Of a stretch of 64,000 nt of DNA, positions 43,930-56,086 are shown piece after piece. Made by a program: the position numbers and the translations under genes. Every line of letters starts with the position of its first letter. The stretch's first letter is position 1. This DNA is from Cryptomeria japonica (lineage: Eukaryota > Streptophyta > Pinopsida > Cupressales > Cupressaceae). The DNA is taken from assembly GCF_030272615.1 (NCBI RefSeq), contig NC_081412.1:665616352-665680351 (forward strand), read 5' to 3'. Below the pieces are notes generated by a model, which was given only the letters and a program-made list of their open reading frames with translations, was not told where the DNA came from and did no database searches.

Positions 43930-44990
43930 GTCAATACCTCTAAATCTTATGCCACTTTGACATGGTTGTCGTTGCAGATAAATATGGTAACATTCTGATG
44001 TATGTTATAACTATTTCCTTCATGTCACTTCGACAGAAGTTGCATCGATAGCCATTACTCATTTGATCCCTATCTTCGAGTTAACTATGTCGAAGACCTT
44101 TTGGACAATGCCTATTTTCATCTCTCATAATTGAATTTTCAACTTCTTTAGTTACTCCAATGAAAGCCTCACCTTTAACTTCATTGATCACCATAATTTA
44201 TCTTGATGTTGATTTTCTAGTTACAAGCCTAGGATTGGAATAGCTATTCCGGTGTTGTTATGTCCATGCTCTATCAGAATAAATTGCATAGCTGGAGCAC
44301 AAACAATTCATGATTTTGATCTCATTAGCTATATCGATAAAGACTTTGCCTTTAGTTTCCCTTTATCGCCATTGGTTATCCCAATTTCTCTTTCTTAGTT
44401 GTGAATCCGTGATCGGAGTTACTTCCCCGATATTATTTTATTTACTTGTCATTAGAACAACTTCCATTGTTGGAATACTTCGATAAGGATGTATAATGCT
44501 TTACTAATGAGTCCTGCTTTTTTTTCCTTTATCGAGATAAGTTGCATTATCTGGGTAACCTTTTAGACTTGTCCTGATCTTGTATGTGATCCCAATGGAA
44601 TTCATATTGGCATAACGTATTCCGATATCCATATATCAGAATAGTTTGGTCTATCGGGGTTATAGAGATTTGTTGTTCCACCTTTGACATTTACTCCAAT
44701 AGACATTTGGTTCTCCTATTCGGCACAACTATGTCGATATAGTGATTTAGAGGTAGTTCATTCCATCGGTATAATGTTGGATTGTTATTCTTCCTTTGTT
44801 AATCATTCTGATAGGTACCCTCAGTTTCTGTTTCAACATAGATACGTCGATATATCAATATCAAAATAGTTTATTTTGTTGGTATCAATCATCATCTGAG
44901 AGATTGTTCTCTATTGTGATTGTGCTTCATTTTATCCCATAGATTCTTCTTCAGGTGAATCATCCATTTCTTGCAACCTTTACTTTTTTT
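43930..44990. repeat. Degenerate array of TCGGCATAACTATGCCGATA-like palindromes
   Basis: Repeated, imperfect half-palindromic words such as TCGGCACAACTATGTCGATA, TTGGCATAACGTATTCCGAT, CATCGGTATAATG and CTATATCGATAAAG, roughly every 40-70 bp. A related array lies at 57290-58110. No ORF. It could be subterminal repeat DNA of a DNA transposon. Confidence 0.55.
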
Positions 44991-45243
44991 TTTATGTAAC
45001 TCCATGAAATTTGAAATGTGTGAACAATGGGTCTTGGATACATATAGTTCAGATGTTTCTTACAAAATATAATAAGATCATTGGTAGTGGGATGTTAGGT
45101 TTTCAGGTACATCAATTATAAATTAAGGTTGTATAATGTGGTAATTAACTAACTATACGTTGTCTATGAATTTCAATTTTTTTTATACAGTTGGTCAAGA
45201 CTAGGATGCACTACATTTGTACGTCACAAAAAATCTTGATTAA

Positions 45244-46275
45244 ATGATGGTATGGATTGAACGATGTCAACAATCTAGTTGTGCATTAACATGGGAAGGT
45301 GTGGCTTCATTGGTTAAAGAAGCTCATCGTAATGGAGATTCCAATGTTACACCAAGGGAGATTGATTTAGCATATGGTTTAAGAGATAAACAGGTACATA
45401 TAAATATATTAATCACCCATATTATTTAATTATTTTCAAGTATATTGATGTATATATATGTTAGAGTTTTTTTTCTTTGCATACATTCGGCCAAGAATAA
45501 ATATGTTTATCAACTGATGATGCAGTAATTTTTACATGTTTGACATATTGCAGGTGAAACATCACAAGGCTATGTGGTGCAATGGTCGTAAATTTCGAAT
45601 AAAAAAATTGGATGACACAAAGAAAAATTGTGATTCTAGGATAACTGTAGTCTTTCAATTGACTAATGTTTCATCTAGAAGCAACATGCATCAAGAAGTC
45701 TCAGAATATCGATACTATGGGATTTTGGATGATATACGTGAGTGTGACTTTAAGTCCTTCAAATTAGTTATATTCATCGTCCAATGATACAAGCTATGAT
45801 TGAATAAAAATGATCCCAAGAGAACTGTTATTGAATATGATAATGGATTTACCATAGTCAATACAAGGTCGATCAAGTGAGCTGGAATGAGCCCTATGTT
45901 CTTCCAAGCCAATGTGAGCAGGTATTTTACTAGGAGGTTTCAGGTAAACCGGGTTGGTCATTTGTTCTTAGACATGATCCAAGAGGAAGGTCAGTAAAGT
46001 ATAATGTGGTGGAAGAAGAAGATACCAAAGAACTAGAAGATGATGTAGATGATGATCAGGATCAATAGTTAGTTGATGATATGCCTGATGGAGATGTCGA
46101 AGAAGAGGAACTAGATCATGATGATGTAGGAGTTAATGTTCATGAAGATGATATATGTATGGATGATGACATTATTGAAACTGATATCAATGACGATGAT
46201 TCTATGACCAATCCTTACAATATTGAATCTGGATTGGATGATACAAACAAAGAGTTGGACGAAGAAGAAGATTAA
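45244..46275 (+). pseudogene. CACTA transposase DUF4216 segment with acidic tail
   Basis: Exon-like 45244-45393 ends LAYGLRDKQ. A GT-AG intron (GTACATATAAAT near 45394 to TTGCAG near 45553) leads to VKHHKAMWCNGRKFRIKKLD, then SEYRYYGILDDIRECDFKSF, PKRTVIEYDNGFTIVNTRSI and QCEQVF, with shifts. This follows the DUF4216 pattern (NSGV...Y.G...I.E.....VLF...W......G.....VN). After about 46010 the frame is almost purely acidic (VVEEEDTKELEDDVDDDQDQ, then EEEELDHDDVGVNVHEDDI to DEEED, stop at 46275). The strand and order agree with the DUF4218 part at 38186. Confidence 0.7.
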
Positions 46276-46356
46276 TGACATTGAAATGTATGAGTTATGC
46301 AATTATATTATCTATTTGATATTGATTTTTTGATATAATTATATTTGACTTATATG

Positions 46357-46450
46357 GTTACATAATTAATTCATGATGTTTTTAATTTTTATGTCATTAC
46401 ATAATTAATTCATGATGTATTTTTTAATGTTGTTAATTCATGATGTTACA
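46357..46450. repeat. Short direct repeats ACATAATTAATTCATGATGT
   Basis: Two full copies and one partial copy (GTTAATTCATGATGTT), spaced about 40 bp apart. AT-rich, no coding potential. Downstream at about 46577-46612 there is a hairpin with arms TGTTGACCCCACAT / ATGTGAATGGGGCCAACA. Confidence 0.7.
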
Positions 46451-46888
46451 ACTATTGTAGCTCTCCTAGAAATTTCCATATGATCAAATACTAATTACTC
46501 TACGACTATTTATGATTAGATATTATTTGATCATATCTTTAGTTATTTCATTCCTAAAAAAATAGTGTTTCTTCATGTTGACCCCACATAGTGACATGTG
46601 AATGGGGCCAACATTGAATTTTTTAAATTTATGCTTGCATAGAGTGAAACTTGACATGGTTAGCCTAGATGCACGCATTGATGATATGGGAGGGTTTCGA
46701 GACTCAAACATGAGGTAATGCTTATAAAGGCATCTCATCCTTCCTAATAATACAAGTTGCCTTATTCTTCATCTCTTTCATATATTGTTCTTACCTATTG
46801 GAAAATTCAAAACATGCATTTCTTTCAAATTCACAAGAACGTATAAACCTTTTGAAACCACACATGAATGTTATGAAAGTGTATGGTA

Positions 46889-48039
46889 TGTTGGCTTGAT
46901 GTTGATGTTTTGGTGTAAGGAGTTGATTGGTGACTTGTTTTATGTTGTCATTGGTGGAAACTATGTTTTTACAGTCACATAAGTCTTGTAAGCCAACCGG
47001 TAGAGAAGACAGTTTAACAGTGAACCAGAAAATAGGTCCTCAACTAGTAAACAGGGATTGAGTTGCATTCAAGAAATTGGTACAGGCGATTGATGAAGAT
47101 TTGGATGATGCAGTTTTACAGGAGTGATGGAGACAGGTGTTTGGTGTTATATCCTTGACTGGATTAGCAGATTCGATAGGATTATCTTAATTTGATGTAC
47201 AAAGTTGGCTATCTAGAAGAACTTAACCAGTAGTGATAAAGTCACTAAGATCGGTAAACCGGTACAATTTTGTTTTATTTTTGGTTTGTTATGTCAATGG
47301 TCGACATAAGTTTGGTGTGTAATAAAAATTTATCTAGATTTATTAAACATAGGAAATTGTTCCAAGGTTATGAGCCAGCTAAGTTGATGTCTATAAAAAA
47401 TGTGATGAGTTATGAATGCATGTATGAGATCAAAGTTGAATATTGAGATTTTGTTTGTGTGGTGACTAGTGAAGCTCTGTATTGATGTATTGTTGAATTT
47501 TTGGAGGAACTAAAGTGGATCTTATCAGACACATAAGTGTTATATGAAGATCATTGAACTGTTGTTATCCTAACAGTTACAATAACAAAATCCCTTAACT
47601 GGGTAGGTCTTGATAGGCCTTAATCTACAAATCCCCTAACAAGGTAGCTTAGCATTTGAGTTTAAATCCTCTTGCAAGGTTTCTCCTAATATGGAAAAGA
47701 TCCTAATAGGGCTAATCATAGAAAATCCCTTAACCGAATGACTCCTAACAGGGTTTGCTCCTAACTGGGCATATTTGTAAGATCTTAACCGGTCAAAGGT
47801 TTCTATTCTGCAGATAGTGAATCTTGTGGGTACTAACTCCCACCATGGTTTTTCCCTTTTGGGTTTCCACATATAAATCATTTTGTTATGGTTGACATTT
47901 TTTATGTAGTGTTTTCTTATGTGATTATTTTCCTTGCATGCCTATTGTTTTTAAAGTTGTTAAGAGGTGTAATCAATTTCTTAAGGTTTTTGCTTGCATT
48001 GATTCACCCCCCACCTCTCAGTAGCTTATAATTTTATCA
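46889..48039 (+). mobile_element. Solo LTR with perfect target duplication (1151 bp)
   Basis: Starts TGTTGGCTTGATG and ends TAATTTTATCA, flanked by TGGTA at 46884-46888 and 48040-48044. It has ATTCACCCCCCACCTCTCAG 38 nt before its end, the same spacing as in the Copia LTR ending at 61585. It shares CCGGT-rich words and TGTTGGC start with the LTR at 9320-10906. No internal coding sequence, so it is the product of LTR-LTR recombination. Confidence 0.92.
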
Positions 48040-48044
48040 TGGTA

Positions 48045-50580
48045 ATCTAACCAATGGCACTATATTGGAGGATAAGCCCACCTATGGAATTAATTTAAGA
48101 GGTAAGGGATACCTCTTAGTGGAATTTTGAGTCTTGGATTAATTTATACTACTAAAATTAGATCTAGTGTTCTTCCCTTGGTGTTATATCTATCTCTATA
48201 ATTTCCCATACTTCACCATTTCATCATCCCTTTTCCCAAGCTATTTGTATCATAATATAAACTTGGTCCAATCTCACATTAGCCCCTTAGATAATTATCC
48301 ATTTCCTCCAAGTTACCTTTGTACCAATGCATCTATGTTTTCCTACCCTCATGGATCAAGACTTGACATCACCTTAGCAATATTCTTTATGTCATACCAT
48401 ATCTCCAAAGTGCCTTTGGCATGGTTTAGATGTGTCAATATTAACTAGATTGAATATATTTTTAAAGTCTCTTAACACATTCCATGACAAGAAAATGAAT
48501 CGTCTGGATTAAGGAGTATTTTCCTAAACCATTCCTTCATATTCAACAATCCCTTCTCACACTGACATCATAATTCATATCCATGTTAGTTGTAATGAAT
48601 GTTTTAAACCAACAATCAATGAATCATAGGATAGAAGAAAACTTGTTATGCACAAGGATAAAAATCAAAGAGACTGGAAGAATCAATTCACTAGATATGA
48701 TCCCCATTACTGTAATAGACCAATGTAAAAAATAAGTTATAACAAGAATAGGACCAAAAAAACTAGGAAAAGAAACCTTGTAGGCTACATTAATAAGGCA
48801 TTGATTGCAAGAATTTCTTCCATGATGTTTAAATGACAAAATATGAGATAGCTCAACCTTTAGTCAAGTAGTATTTGAATCATTGATTCTTAGACATCCA
48901 TCATGATTAAACATCATATATCATAAGCCTTTTAACAATCACTAAGACTGTAGATAATATTCAATCATATCATAGGAAATATATCATCAAAAATTATATA
49001 GAAAGAGAAAACCAACTATATAAGCTGATCAAGCCACCATACAAAAATTATATTTTGTAGAAAATAAAATAACTATGTATTGACATAGCATATATTTTTG
49101 GTATATAAACTATATATTTAATTTTTTCGCGTGCGTATGCAGGAGTACGACATAGCATACTGCACCAAGATCCTAACTGGAGAGTTCCACCTAGAACCAC
49201 TTCATACAACCCTTGAGCGGAGAGTTGTGAGACTTCACTAGATGAGTGATGCAAGGCCATTGAGCTGAGGAGGAATACTAGAAACCATTTGGCAGGAGGA
49301 AAGCTAGAGCGAGAGATGAGGGCACTCAAAAAGGGAAAATCAACCAAGGGACAATGACTATAAGTGATTTTTCTCCCACATTTAGAAATCTTGTTGCAAG
49401 TACAGTGATTTAGACTCTGTTTGTTCCCATCGAAGTGTTGCATGCTATATTTTGGTCAATTCAAGCCAATGTTCCATTGACAAACCCAAGTACTACCTAG
49501 TATTGGTGTCTGGTTAGTTTGAACAACCAAGCTTTGAGATGTTCAATCAGTTGGGTAGCCATTTTTGGCCTATGAATTGCAGTTTTTGTATATGTCTTAG
49601 CATATTTTTTCTACTATAAGATTGAAAGGAATTCTCATCACATAACAGCACACAAAGTTCACTAGGGTTCAAATTTCTAAACTTTGATGAAATAAATTTA
49701 CAAAAGAACGCCCCCTAGGGCATCATTAAACCTAATCAAAACTACAAAAGAATGCCCTGCCACCTCAAGAATATTTAAAATATACATTTTCAAGAATTAA
49801 TGTACCAATTTGCAGGTTTTTTCCATGGAGGGATTGAAAGTTATGCAATATTTAATGTCCACTGGATACCCTAACAAGGGTTTGGACCTGCAATCACAAA
49901 AACCATGATAACTTTTCCAAAACAGCATGAAATTATCTCAAAATTGATTCATTTGAGAGTATACTCAAAGCCTCTTCCAATCATGAGTCATTTGTGGCAC
50001 CAAACTCTTGTACGAAAAAGAACAAGGCTCTGCAAGTTGAGAAAACAGTAAAATTCTCAAAAATAATAGTGCTCTTTATGGATTTTTCCTTCAAAATTCA
50101 ACAACCTCCATCCTCAACCCAAAGAGGATGTATATAGTTGTTACAGACCCTCACCAAATATTTAACCAAATTTCAAATTAGTTGGTCGTTTGGGAAACAA
50201 AATGCAACTTTTTGCACCAAAATTGTAAAGTTGCTCATAGCAACTTTTGAGCCATTTTGACAACTTTTGCAATTTTCAACCAAATATTCTCCTATCAACC
50301 TAGGACTCCTCAAACGTGATAAATACGACATAAAACCATGAATTACATCAATTTCATCACTTTTTTGCCTAGAGATGACAAAAAATGGCACAATGGCCTT
50401 ACAACTTTGATCCTTCCATGTACCTTATTTACTCATGAAAAGAAACAAAATGCGCTCATCATGACCTTATTACAAAGATTGACCCAAAATGGTCATGGTG
50501 GTCTCAAAGGGCTCTTGGTGCTCCTGCACCATACACCCCCCCTAAGAAGATTCTCTTGTCACAAGAGAAAGTGTTGACTA
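48045..50580. other. No gene recognised
   Basis: Stops in all frames. A piece after GTATGCAG at 49141 (EYDIAYCTKILTGEFHLEPL) looks exon-like for about 25 codons but is isolated. A palindrome CTCTTGTCACAAGAG lies near 50550. Otherwise unannotated intron-like or decayed repeat DNA. Confidence 0.5.
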
Positions 50581-50640
50581 TGTGTTTGCCTTGTCTCATT
50601 CGATGAAGTGCAGGTACCACCAAATAGGTATTTGTCAAAT

Positions 50641-51366
50641 ATGTCTTCCTCAAGTAAGGGAAATTCAGGAAGAGAAGAGGAAAGAAAGACATGTAGTAGG
50701 TCTAAAAGAGGGAGATCAACTAGAGGTCAAAATATTAGAAGGACATTCTGTAAACGCATGGATTTTTTTCTTGTTGAAGGGAGCTCATGTTCTTATGATG
50801 ATGAGGGCATAGACGACAATGAGGTTTCCTTGAGGTACAAACATCTATGGAAGAAATGGGTTCCCAAGTAACTAACTCCAATAAACATTGATTTTTGTGT
50901 CAACAAGAGGAAATATCGCATAGTACCATCTTCACTACATGGTTTGGGCCTATTTTGCAACAACATAAAGGTTTATTATGACAAAGTTACTGAATTGATG
51001 GAGTATGTCGGGCCCTGTTACAACTACAAATACTGGATGCAGCTAGTTTGATATACACGAAGTATGCATAGGTATACATTGTCAGCAAATTATATACAGC
51101 TAAAAGATAAGGATCAAAATAAAATAGTGGCTATGTACATTGATAGAAGGCCAAAAGCATCAGGGAATATTACAAGGTTTATAAATAGTACATGACCTGG
51201 GTCAACAAATAAGCAACCCAATTGCATATTTGAGGCACGCGAGGGAAACCATGTATTTGTATGTGCGATAAAATCAATAATTGCAGGGGAAGGGTTTCTA
51301 ATCGATTACAATTTGAATCGCATAGATACAAACAAAGTTACTATGGGGGTGGTACATACTATATAC
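50641..51366 (+). pseudogene. SET-domain pseudogene
   Basis: One frame of 240 codons with only three stops. The N-terminal 75 residues are basic and Ser-rich (MSSSSKGNSGREEERKTCSR, KRGRSTRGQNIRRTFCKRM). The SET pattern follows: IVPSSLHGLGLFCNNIKVYY (GLGLF), LMEYVGPCYNYKYW (EY.G), RPKASGNITRFINST (RFIN), QPNCIFEAREGNHVFVCAIK (NC.F), SIIAGEGFLIDYNLNRID (GE..L.DYN). These are the AdoMet/substrate-binding and Tyr motifs of SET lysine methyltransferases; the usual H in NHS is replaced by T in INST. No pre-SET or post-SET cysteines seen. Stops at 50869-50871, 51049-51051 and 51193-51195 inactivate it. It lies on the same strand as, and between, the CACTA pieces. Confidence 0.7.
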
Positions 51367-51480
51367 CATTTTACCCAACCTCCAATTAATGACTCCAATA
51401 TACCATTTTATTATTATGTTTGTTGTAAGTCTATTGGTTTCATTTTGATAATGTTTTTTTATATTTAATTTTTGTCACAA

Positions 51481-52335
51481 TAGGATATTGATTGTAGGGG
51501 GAAGGCTCTGACCCAGAGCACAGATCACGATGCATCTTCAGACATTTCTACCCGATAGGTTTACGTCAATGTAATTGTACAAATTAGATACAAGCAAAAT
51601 GTTTTATTATTTTTTTTTTGTAAGTTTATTGGGTTAATTTTGATAATGTTTTTAATATTCTTGTCATAGTCAGATGATCAGGGAAAGGCACCAGCAGTAG
51701 AGGAGAGCATCCATAGGGAGGTGCAGTCAATATTATGCGATGATGAGATCGCATATTCTGCAAACCCTCTAGATATGATAAAGAAGACCCCAAAAAATGC
51801 AATAAAGAAATCCTTCAATTGTTATTCATAGTGCCTCAAACAATTGAGATAAGAGAAAGGGTTAAAATATTGACTGAGAGCATGAAACTTGCAAGTAAGC
51901 TATCATGAGATCTTTAATTATAACATAAGTTCATTCATGGTTTTATATTTTGTACTCTTCTATGTCATGAACTAAAATATGTGTTATTTTTACATGATTT
52001 TTTGCATCCTCATGATGTTGGCCATGATCAGGGTATTGTAGGTGTTGCTCGGGGAGTAGGGGTTGGTACAAGTGTCGATCCTGATCTTCCTACGCATACA
52101 TCACATCATCTGACCCCATCATTTGTGCCTATATTGTCGACTGAAATATCGGCAACACATAGCATGCAGACATTAGGTGGTGCACCCTCTGGCAGCGAAT
52201 ACATGCCAGAACATGTGTCGGGACATGTACCTGGGGAGGCAGAGGCCACTAGTACTGGTGATTTTTTAAAAACATTTCCTGGATCTTCCCATATGAGTAG
52301 CATGGGAACATTGTCAGTCACATTTCGGTGACCGA
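51481..52335 (+). pseudogene. Exon-like pieces downstream of the SET pseudogene
   Basis: Short coding-like blocks separated by T-rich stretches ending in AG: near 51485 (DIDCRGKALTQSTDHDASSD), near 51670-51830 (DDQGKAPAVEESIHREVQSI) and 51981-52331 (HDQGIVGVARGVGVGTSVDP, GGAPSGSEYMPEHVSGHVPG), the last open for 116 codons. Ser/His/Pro/Gly-rich low-complexity protein, not recognised. Probably the C-terminal part of the same dead gene. Confidence 0.4.
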
Positions 52336-52400
52336 GGATTTCATTCCCATAAAGATAGAGAAGGTCCCAAGTACTTTAAAATATTTCAATTATTTTTTTT

Positions 52401-52660
52401 AAATCAATAAATAGCTAGATAGGCCAAGACAAATATTGATAATTTAAAAAGGTACATATGGGAAGGTTGTTTGTCTATCATTTCCCTCATGACCAATATA
52501 ATGAAACTTCATGGACTGGATCTAGCATGCATGTTTGGAATATATGTTTTAATTTTATTTTTTTAATTAGTAAATAGCTAGATAGGCTAGCACCTGTATT
52601 GATAATGTAAAAAGGTACATATGAGGAGGGTGTCTATATGTCGTTTCCCTCCTACCAAAA
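52401..52660 (+). repeat. Imperfect tandem duplication, 163-bp offset
   Basis: AAATAGCTAGATAGGC...TATTGATAAT...AAAAAGGTACATATG...CTAT...TTTCCCTC occurs from 52409 and again from 52572. Confidence 0.85.
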
Positions 52661-52924
52661 AGTTGTCTATGAGCAGTCTATATCTGCTTACCCTATCCTT
52701 CCCAGCTCTACCCAAGGTACACAAAATCTTGGTGCAGAGTGTGAAAATATCTAATTTCATCTAGTTTCTCTACTAGAAATTTCATTACCCAAACAAACAA
52801 AATGTCCCTTGACTATATATCTCCTCTAGCTAGAGAAACAAAACTTGAGCATGGAGGCCTACTTCCTACCGACTACTCACTACTTACAACTATGTAAAAA
52901 TTATGGACAGTAAAACACAAAACA

Positions 52925-54000
52925 GTGGAAATAGGAAAGTGGCATTTTAGTTTTTCAGAAAAAAACAAAAAACTTGAGAAAAGGAGCTACATCATCACTA
53001 TCCAAGGGGCTCAAAATTCTCTTGCAGATCCTTTGAAATGTGAGGGCTTGAGAAATGACTGTCCAATCTCTACCACAGTCCACATGAGCTTCCCCTACCA
53101 CAATCTCCTCTACCATCGTCATGTCCTTTGGGATCCATATATAGCTCACCTCGACCCAATCCCCAATCATTACCTTTCGCAACAACCCATTTTCATCCAC
53201 CCCAATATCTCTCCTGATCTATAGACCTTCCTCCCTTATGAATTTTCCCAAATCATAACCTTCTGGTCTCACCAGGCTTCTAGTGACATATATAATGAAG
53301 GCCAAATTTTTGTTTCTCTTTGCACAACTTTGGTTGAATTTTTCAGCTCCATGGTCTACAAAATGCCGAATTTCCTCGTTTCCCCTCTTGCATCTCTAGA
53401 CATGTAGTACTGGTGGGCTAAGGAAATATTATTTTGGTCATCAATATTGTCCAACACCGCATCTATTTCCCCTAATAGGGAGTGCTTGAAGACCATCTGA
53501 CACACCTTCTTGGTTTTGGACTTGCAAACTTGCATTTGGATGCACATTACCAGAAACATAGCCAGGACACTCAAGTTCACCCTGTACTTGTGTGATGCCC
53601 GCAAAAATTCTACACCTATAATCTTCTTCACTGCATGTAGAATCAAAGTATGCTTTGGTTCCAAAACCATCATAATACGCTTCTATGAAATTTCCCCAAG
53701 AAATTCCATTTTCTACTTGGTAGATTCCAAAAAAACCAGGGTGTCCATATCTACAGCTATCAAATTTCTCAAACAAAGGGAATTATGCGATGATAATGCC
53801 TTCATTCTTGCTAAATATATAACTCTCGAAGCTTAAAAAGGCTAAGAGTTGAATTGTTTTCCTTTCATTATGAGAAGTTACCTCATCCCATACTCGAATT
53901 AAATCCTGAATGCAACCTTTATTTATTATTATTCCTTCTTGTGGCCTGCAAGCTTGTGTTTTTGACAACTCAACTTCACACTACAGCAAGTACAAGTCAC
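52925..54000 (-). pseudogene. Minus-strand coding-like region, family unknown
   Basis: Two overlapping open frames at 53356-53776: CRYGHPGFFGIYQVENGISW, AYFDSTCSEEDYRCRIFAGI and ECPGYVSGNVHPNASLQVQN in one frame. The other frame (HTLILHAVKKIIGVEFLRAS) is less protein-like. It lies 3' of the LINE RNase H on the same strand, so it may be the LINE tail or a separate fragment. Not recognised. Confidence 0.35.
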
Positions 54001-54159
54001 CGTATAGTTTTTTTGTGAATTAGTTGGCTTTCCATTTTGGAGTCATCTCAGATGAATCATTTATCACATCCAAACGTGCCACCATCCTTGGAACTTGTCC
54101 CTCTAAGTACTTCCCAATCCTTGTGATAATTTCCACAAACACAAGTTGTCAAATGCAAA

Positions 54160-55012
54160 TCATTTTTCTAGATGAATGAAATTGATACTACTTTTTTGGT
54201 CTGCCACCTGTTTTGCCAAGTCATTGGCCATGCCATTACCTTCTCAATAGATATGGATAATTTAATATTCATCAAATCTCTTCAAACACGCCATAATTGG
54301 GGCAAGCCATATTTCAAGTTGCCAACTCACCCTCCATTAACTCTTGATTGCATTGATCGTTAAAAGTGAATCCCCTTCAAGATGAATCTTCTTGACCCCC
54401 AACCTCCTTGCCATCTTAACACCTTTCAAGGTTGCTTAGAATTCAGCTATGTTGTTAGTGGTTTTACCAACCAATATCCCAATTGTGTGACCTTGTTCAT
54501 CCTTGGCTATGCAATCAACCCTTGCATGTCCTGGATTTCCCAAAGAGGCTCCATCAAAATTAACTTTGACCCATCCCTTCTTTCGAGTTTTCTACTAAGT
54601 ATTCCTTCATTTCTCTGCCCACTTCTTAGCCCTTAGGGAGCTTTAAGCTTGAGAAGTGTTTTAGTAGCTCATTGCCCCAATTTTGTGAATATGTTTAACT
54701 TGGTGGATCTCCTTTTGGCTACTTCATTAACTAATTCCACAATTGTTGCTTCCACATTCGAAACTAGAATTTCAATAGGCATAGCCTGATCCTTGAAGTC
54801 TCTCTTATTTATTTCATTTCATAATTCCCATGTGACTGTGGATGGGAGGACCGACCAAATATTGCTAAACATTCCTTTGGGAATCTTTGTTGGTCACGAT
54901 TTGAACCACTCCTTAATGGTCTGTGGTTCCACATGTTGAAAGCCTAGTTTCCCCAGAAAGTATTTCCAGTAGAATTGTGCATATGGACAGGTCCACAAAA
55001 GGTGATCTACAT
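54160..55012 (-). pseudogene. LINE (non-LTR) ORF2 C-terminus: zf-RVT and RNase H
   Basis: Minus-strand reading from 55012: DHLLWTCPYAQFYWKYFLGK, the zf-RVT type cysteine/histidine region found after RT in plant LINEs. After a variable stretch (MPIEILVSNVEATIVELVNE) comes RNase H: KKGWVKVNFDGASLGNPGHA, IAKDEQGHTIGILVGKTTNN, ATLKGVKMARRLGVKKIHLE, GDSLLTINAIKS and, after a shift, EGNGMANDLAKQVADQKSS. The acidic positions (FDGAS, GDS) are present. Stops and shifts make it dead. The RT and endonuclease parts are absent: the sequence changes abruptly at 55012, so it is 5'-truncated as usual for LINEs. Confidence 0.75.
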
Positions 55013-55084
55013 CAAAATATTTAAATTATTATTATATATAATCCAATTGAAATTTACTTATTGATCACTCTTTTTAGACTAATG

Positions 55085-55800
55085 ATCTCATGATATTTTT
55101 ATAGGAAATGGTGTTTTTATAAACATCTAAATGATATTACATTGGAGATCTTCGAGCCCACCATACTTACAAGGTGGAATGCCCAAAATCAAGATTTAAA
55201 AGATGAGCTCATTAATCGTTTAGTTGTGTTGTTTGGTAATAGCACATTCAACCGAACCAAGGTCACATTTAGAGAAGAACAAAAACTACGAGCATCCCCC
55301 CATGATTTCGAAGAGGGAGAGGAAGGAGAAGACTGAAAAGAAAAAAGGAAAGACACCACCAAGCCAAGGAAGGTATGTGATACTATCAACAATGTAATTA
55401 TATATTGATTACTATTTCTTTTTATATAATCTAACGTATTTCAAACTTTTCATAGGTTGCCCGACACATCAAAGGCAACAAAGGCAAGACTATAAAAACA
55501 TGGGCAACACAAACTTAGCTCTGGTGGTTATATGAAATTAGTCGCACGAATTGTAAGTATCAATAAATGAAATATTGCATACAAATAATAAATTGCAAAC
55601 AATTTTGGTTTTATCACACCATAGAAGCAAAATTCATGATCTTATGCAAATATGCAGGGCTCTGAATTCAACAGAGTGGCCACAAAAGAGGACCTAAAGA
55701 TTGTGTTCCAGCAAGGCTATGGAATCGTGGCTAAATGCCTAAGACTCTTGACTGGGAAAACACAAGCTTCCACTGCATCTGACACACAAGTAATAAAGTT
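55085..55800 (+). pseudogene. Exon-like pieces of unknown gene (CACTA span)
   Basis: After TTTTTATAG at about 55104: KWCFYKHLNDITLEIFEPTI, RWNAQNQDLKDELINRLVVL, FNRTKVTFREEQKLRASPHD, then an acidic and basic tail; 55142-55336 is open. A GT...TTTTCATAG gap leads to VARHIKGNKGKTIKTWATQT at about 55456. Another after ATATGCAG (55657) reads GSEFNRVATKEDLKIVFQQG and YGIVAKCLRLLTGKTQASTA. It may be the second CACTA gene (TNPA-like), but I do not recognise a domain. Confidence 0.4.
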
Positions 55801-56086
55801 TATTTAAAATTGAATACTTGTCCAATCTATTCAATATTAGTTTCCACAATAAAGTAATTATGTGCCTATTTTTTTAAACAAGCAAGCAATGATAATAGTA
55901 CTGCACATGACATTGGAATGCAACCTAGTGAGGGTGGAGCGCAACCTGCAAATGAAAGTCATGGTGTGCATCCCAGTACTAGATGTATTCATGTGCTATA
56001 AAAAACGCAGTATGGATTAATACAATTAAACATCTTTAATTACAATTGGTGTAATAATTAATGTAACATTTCGTGTTTCAACTTTG

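Noticed and set aside
48167-48448. 93-codon plus-strand open stretch
   Set aside because: Phe/Ser/Tyr-rich translation of T-rich DNA with no motif or splice context.
52966-52990. A-rich run as a LINE poly(A) tail
   Set aside because: A minus-strand LINE would leave a T-rich run at its left end on the plus strand; the A run has the wrong polarity.
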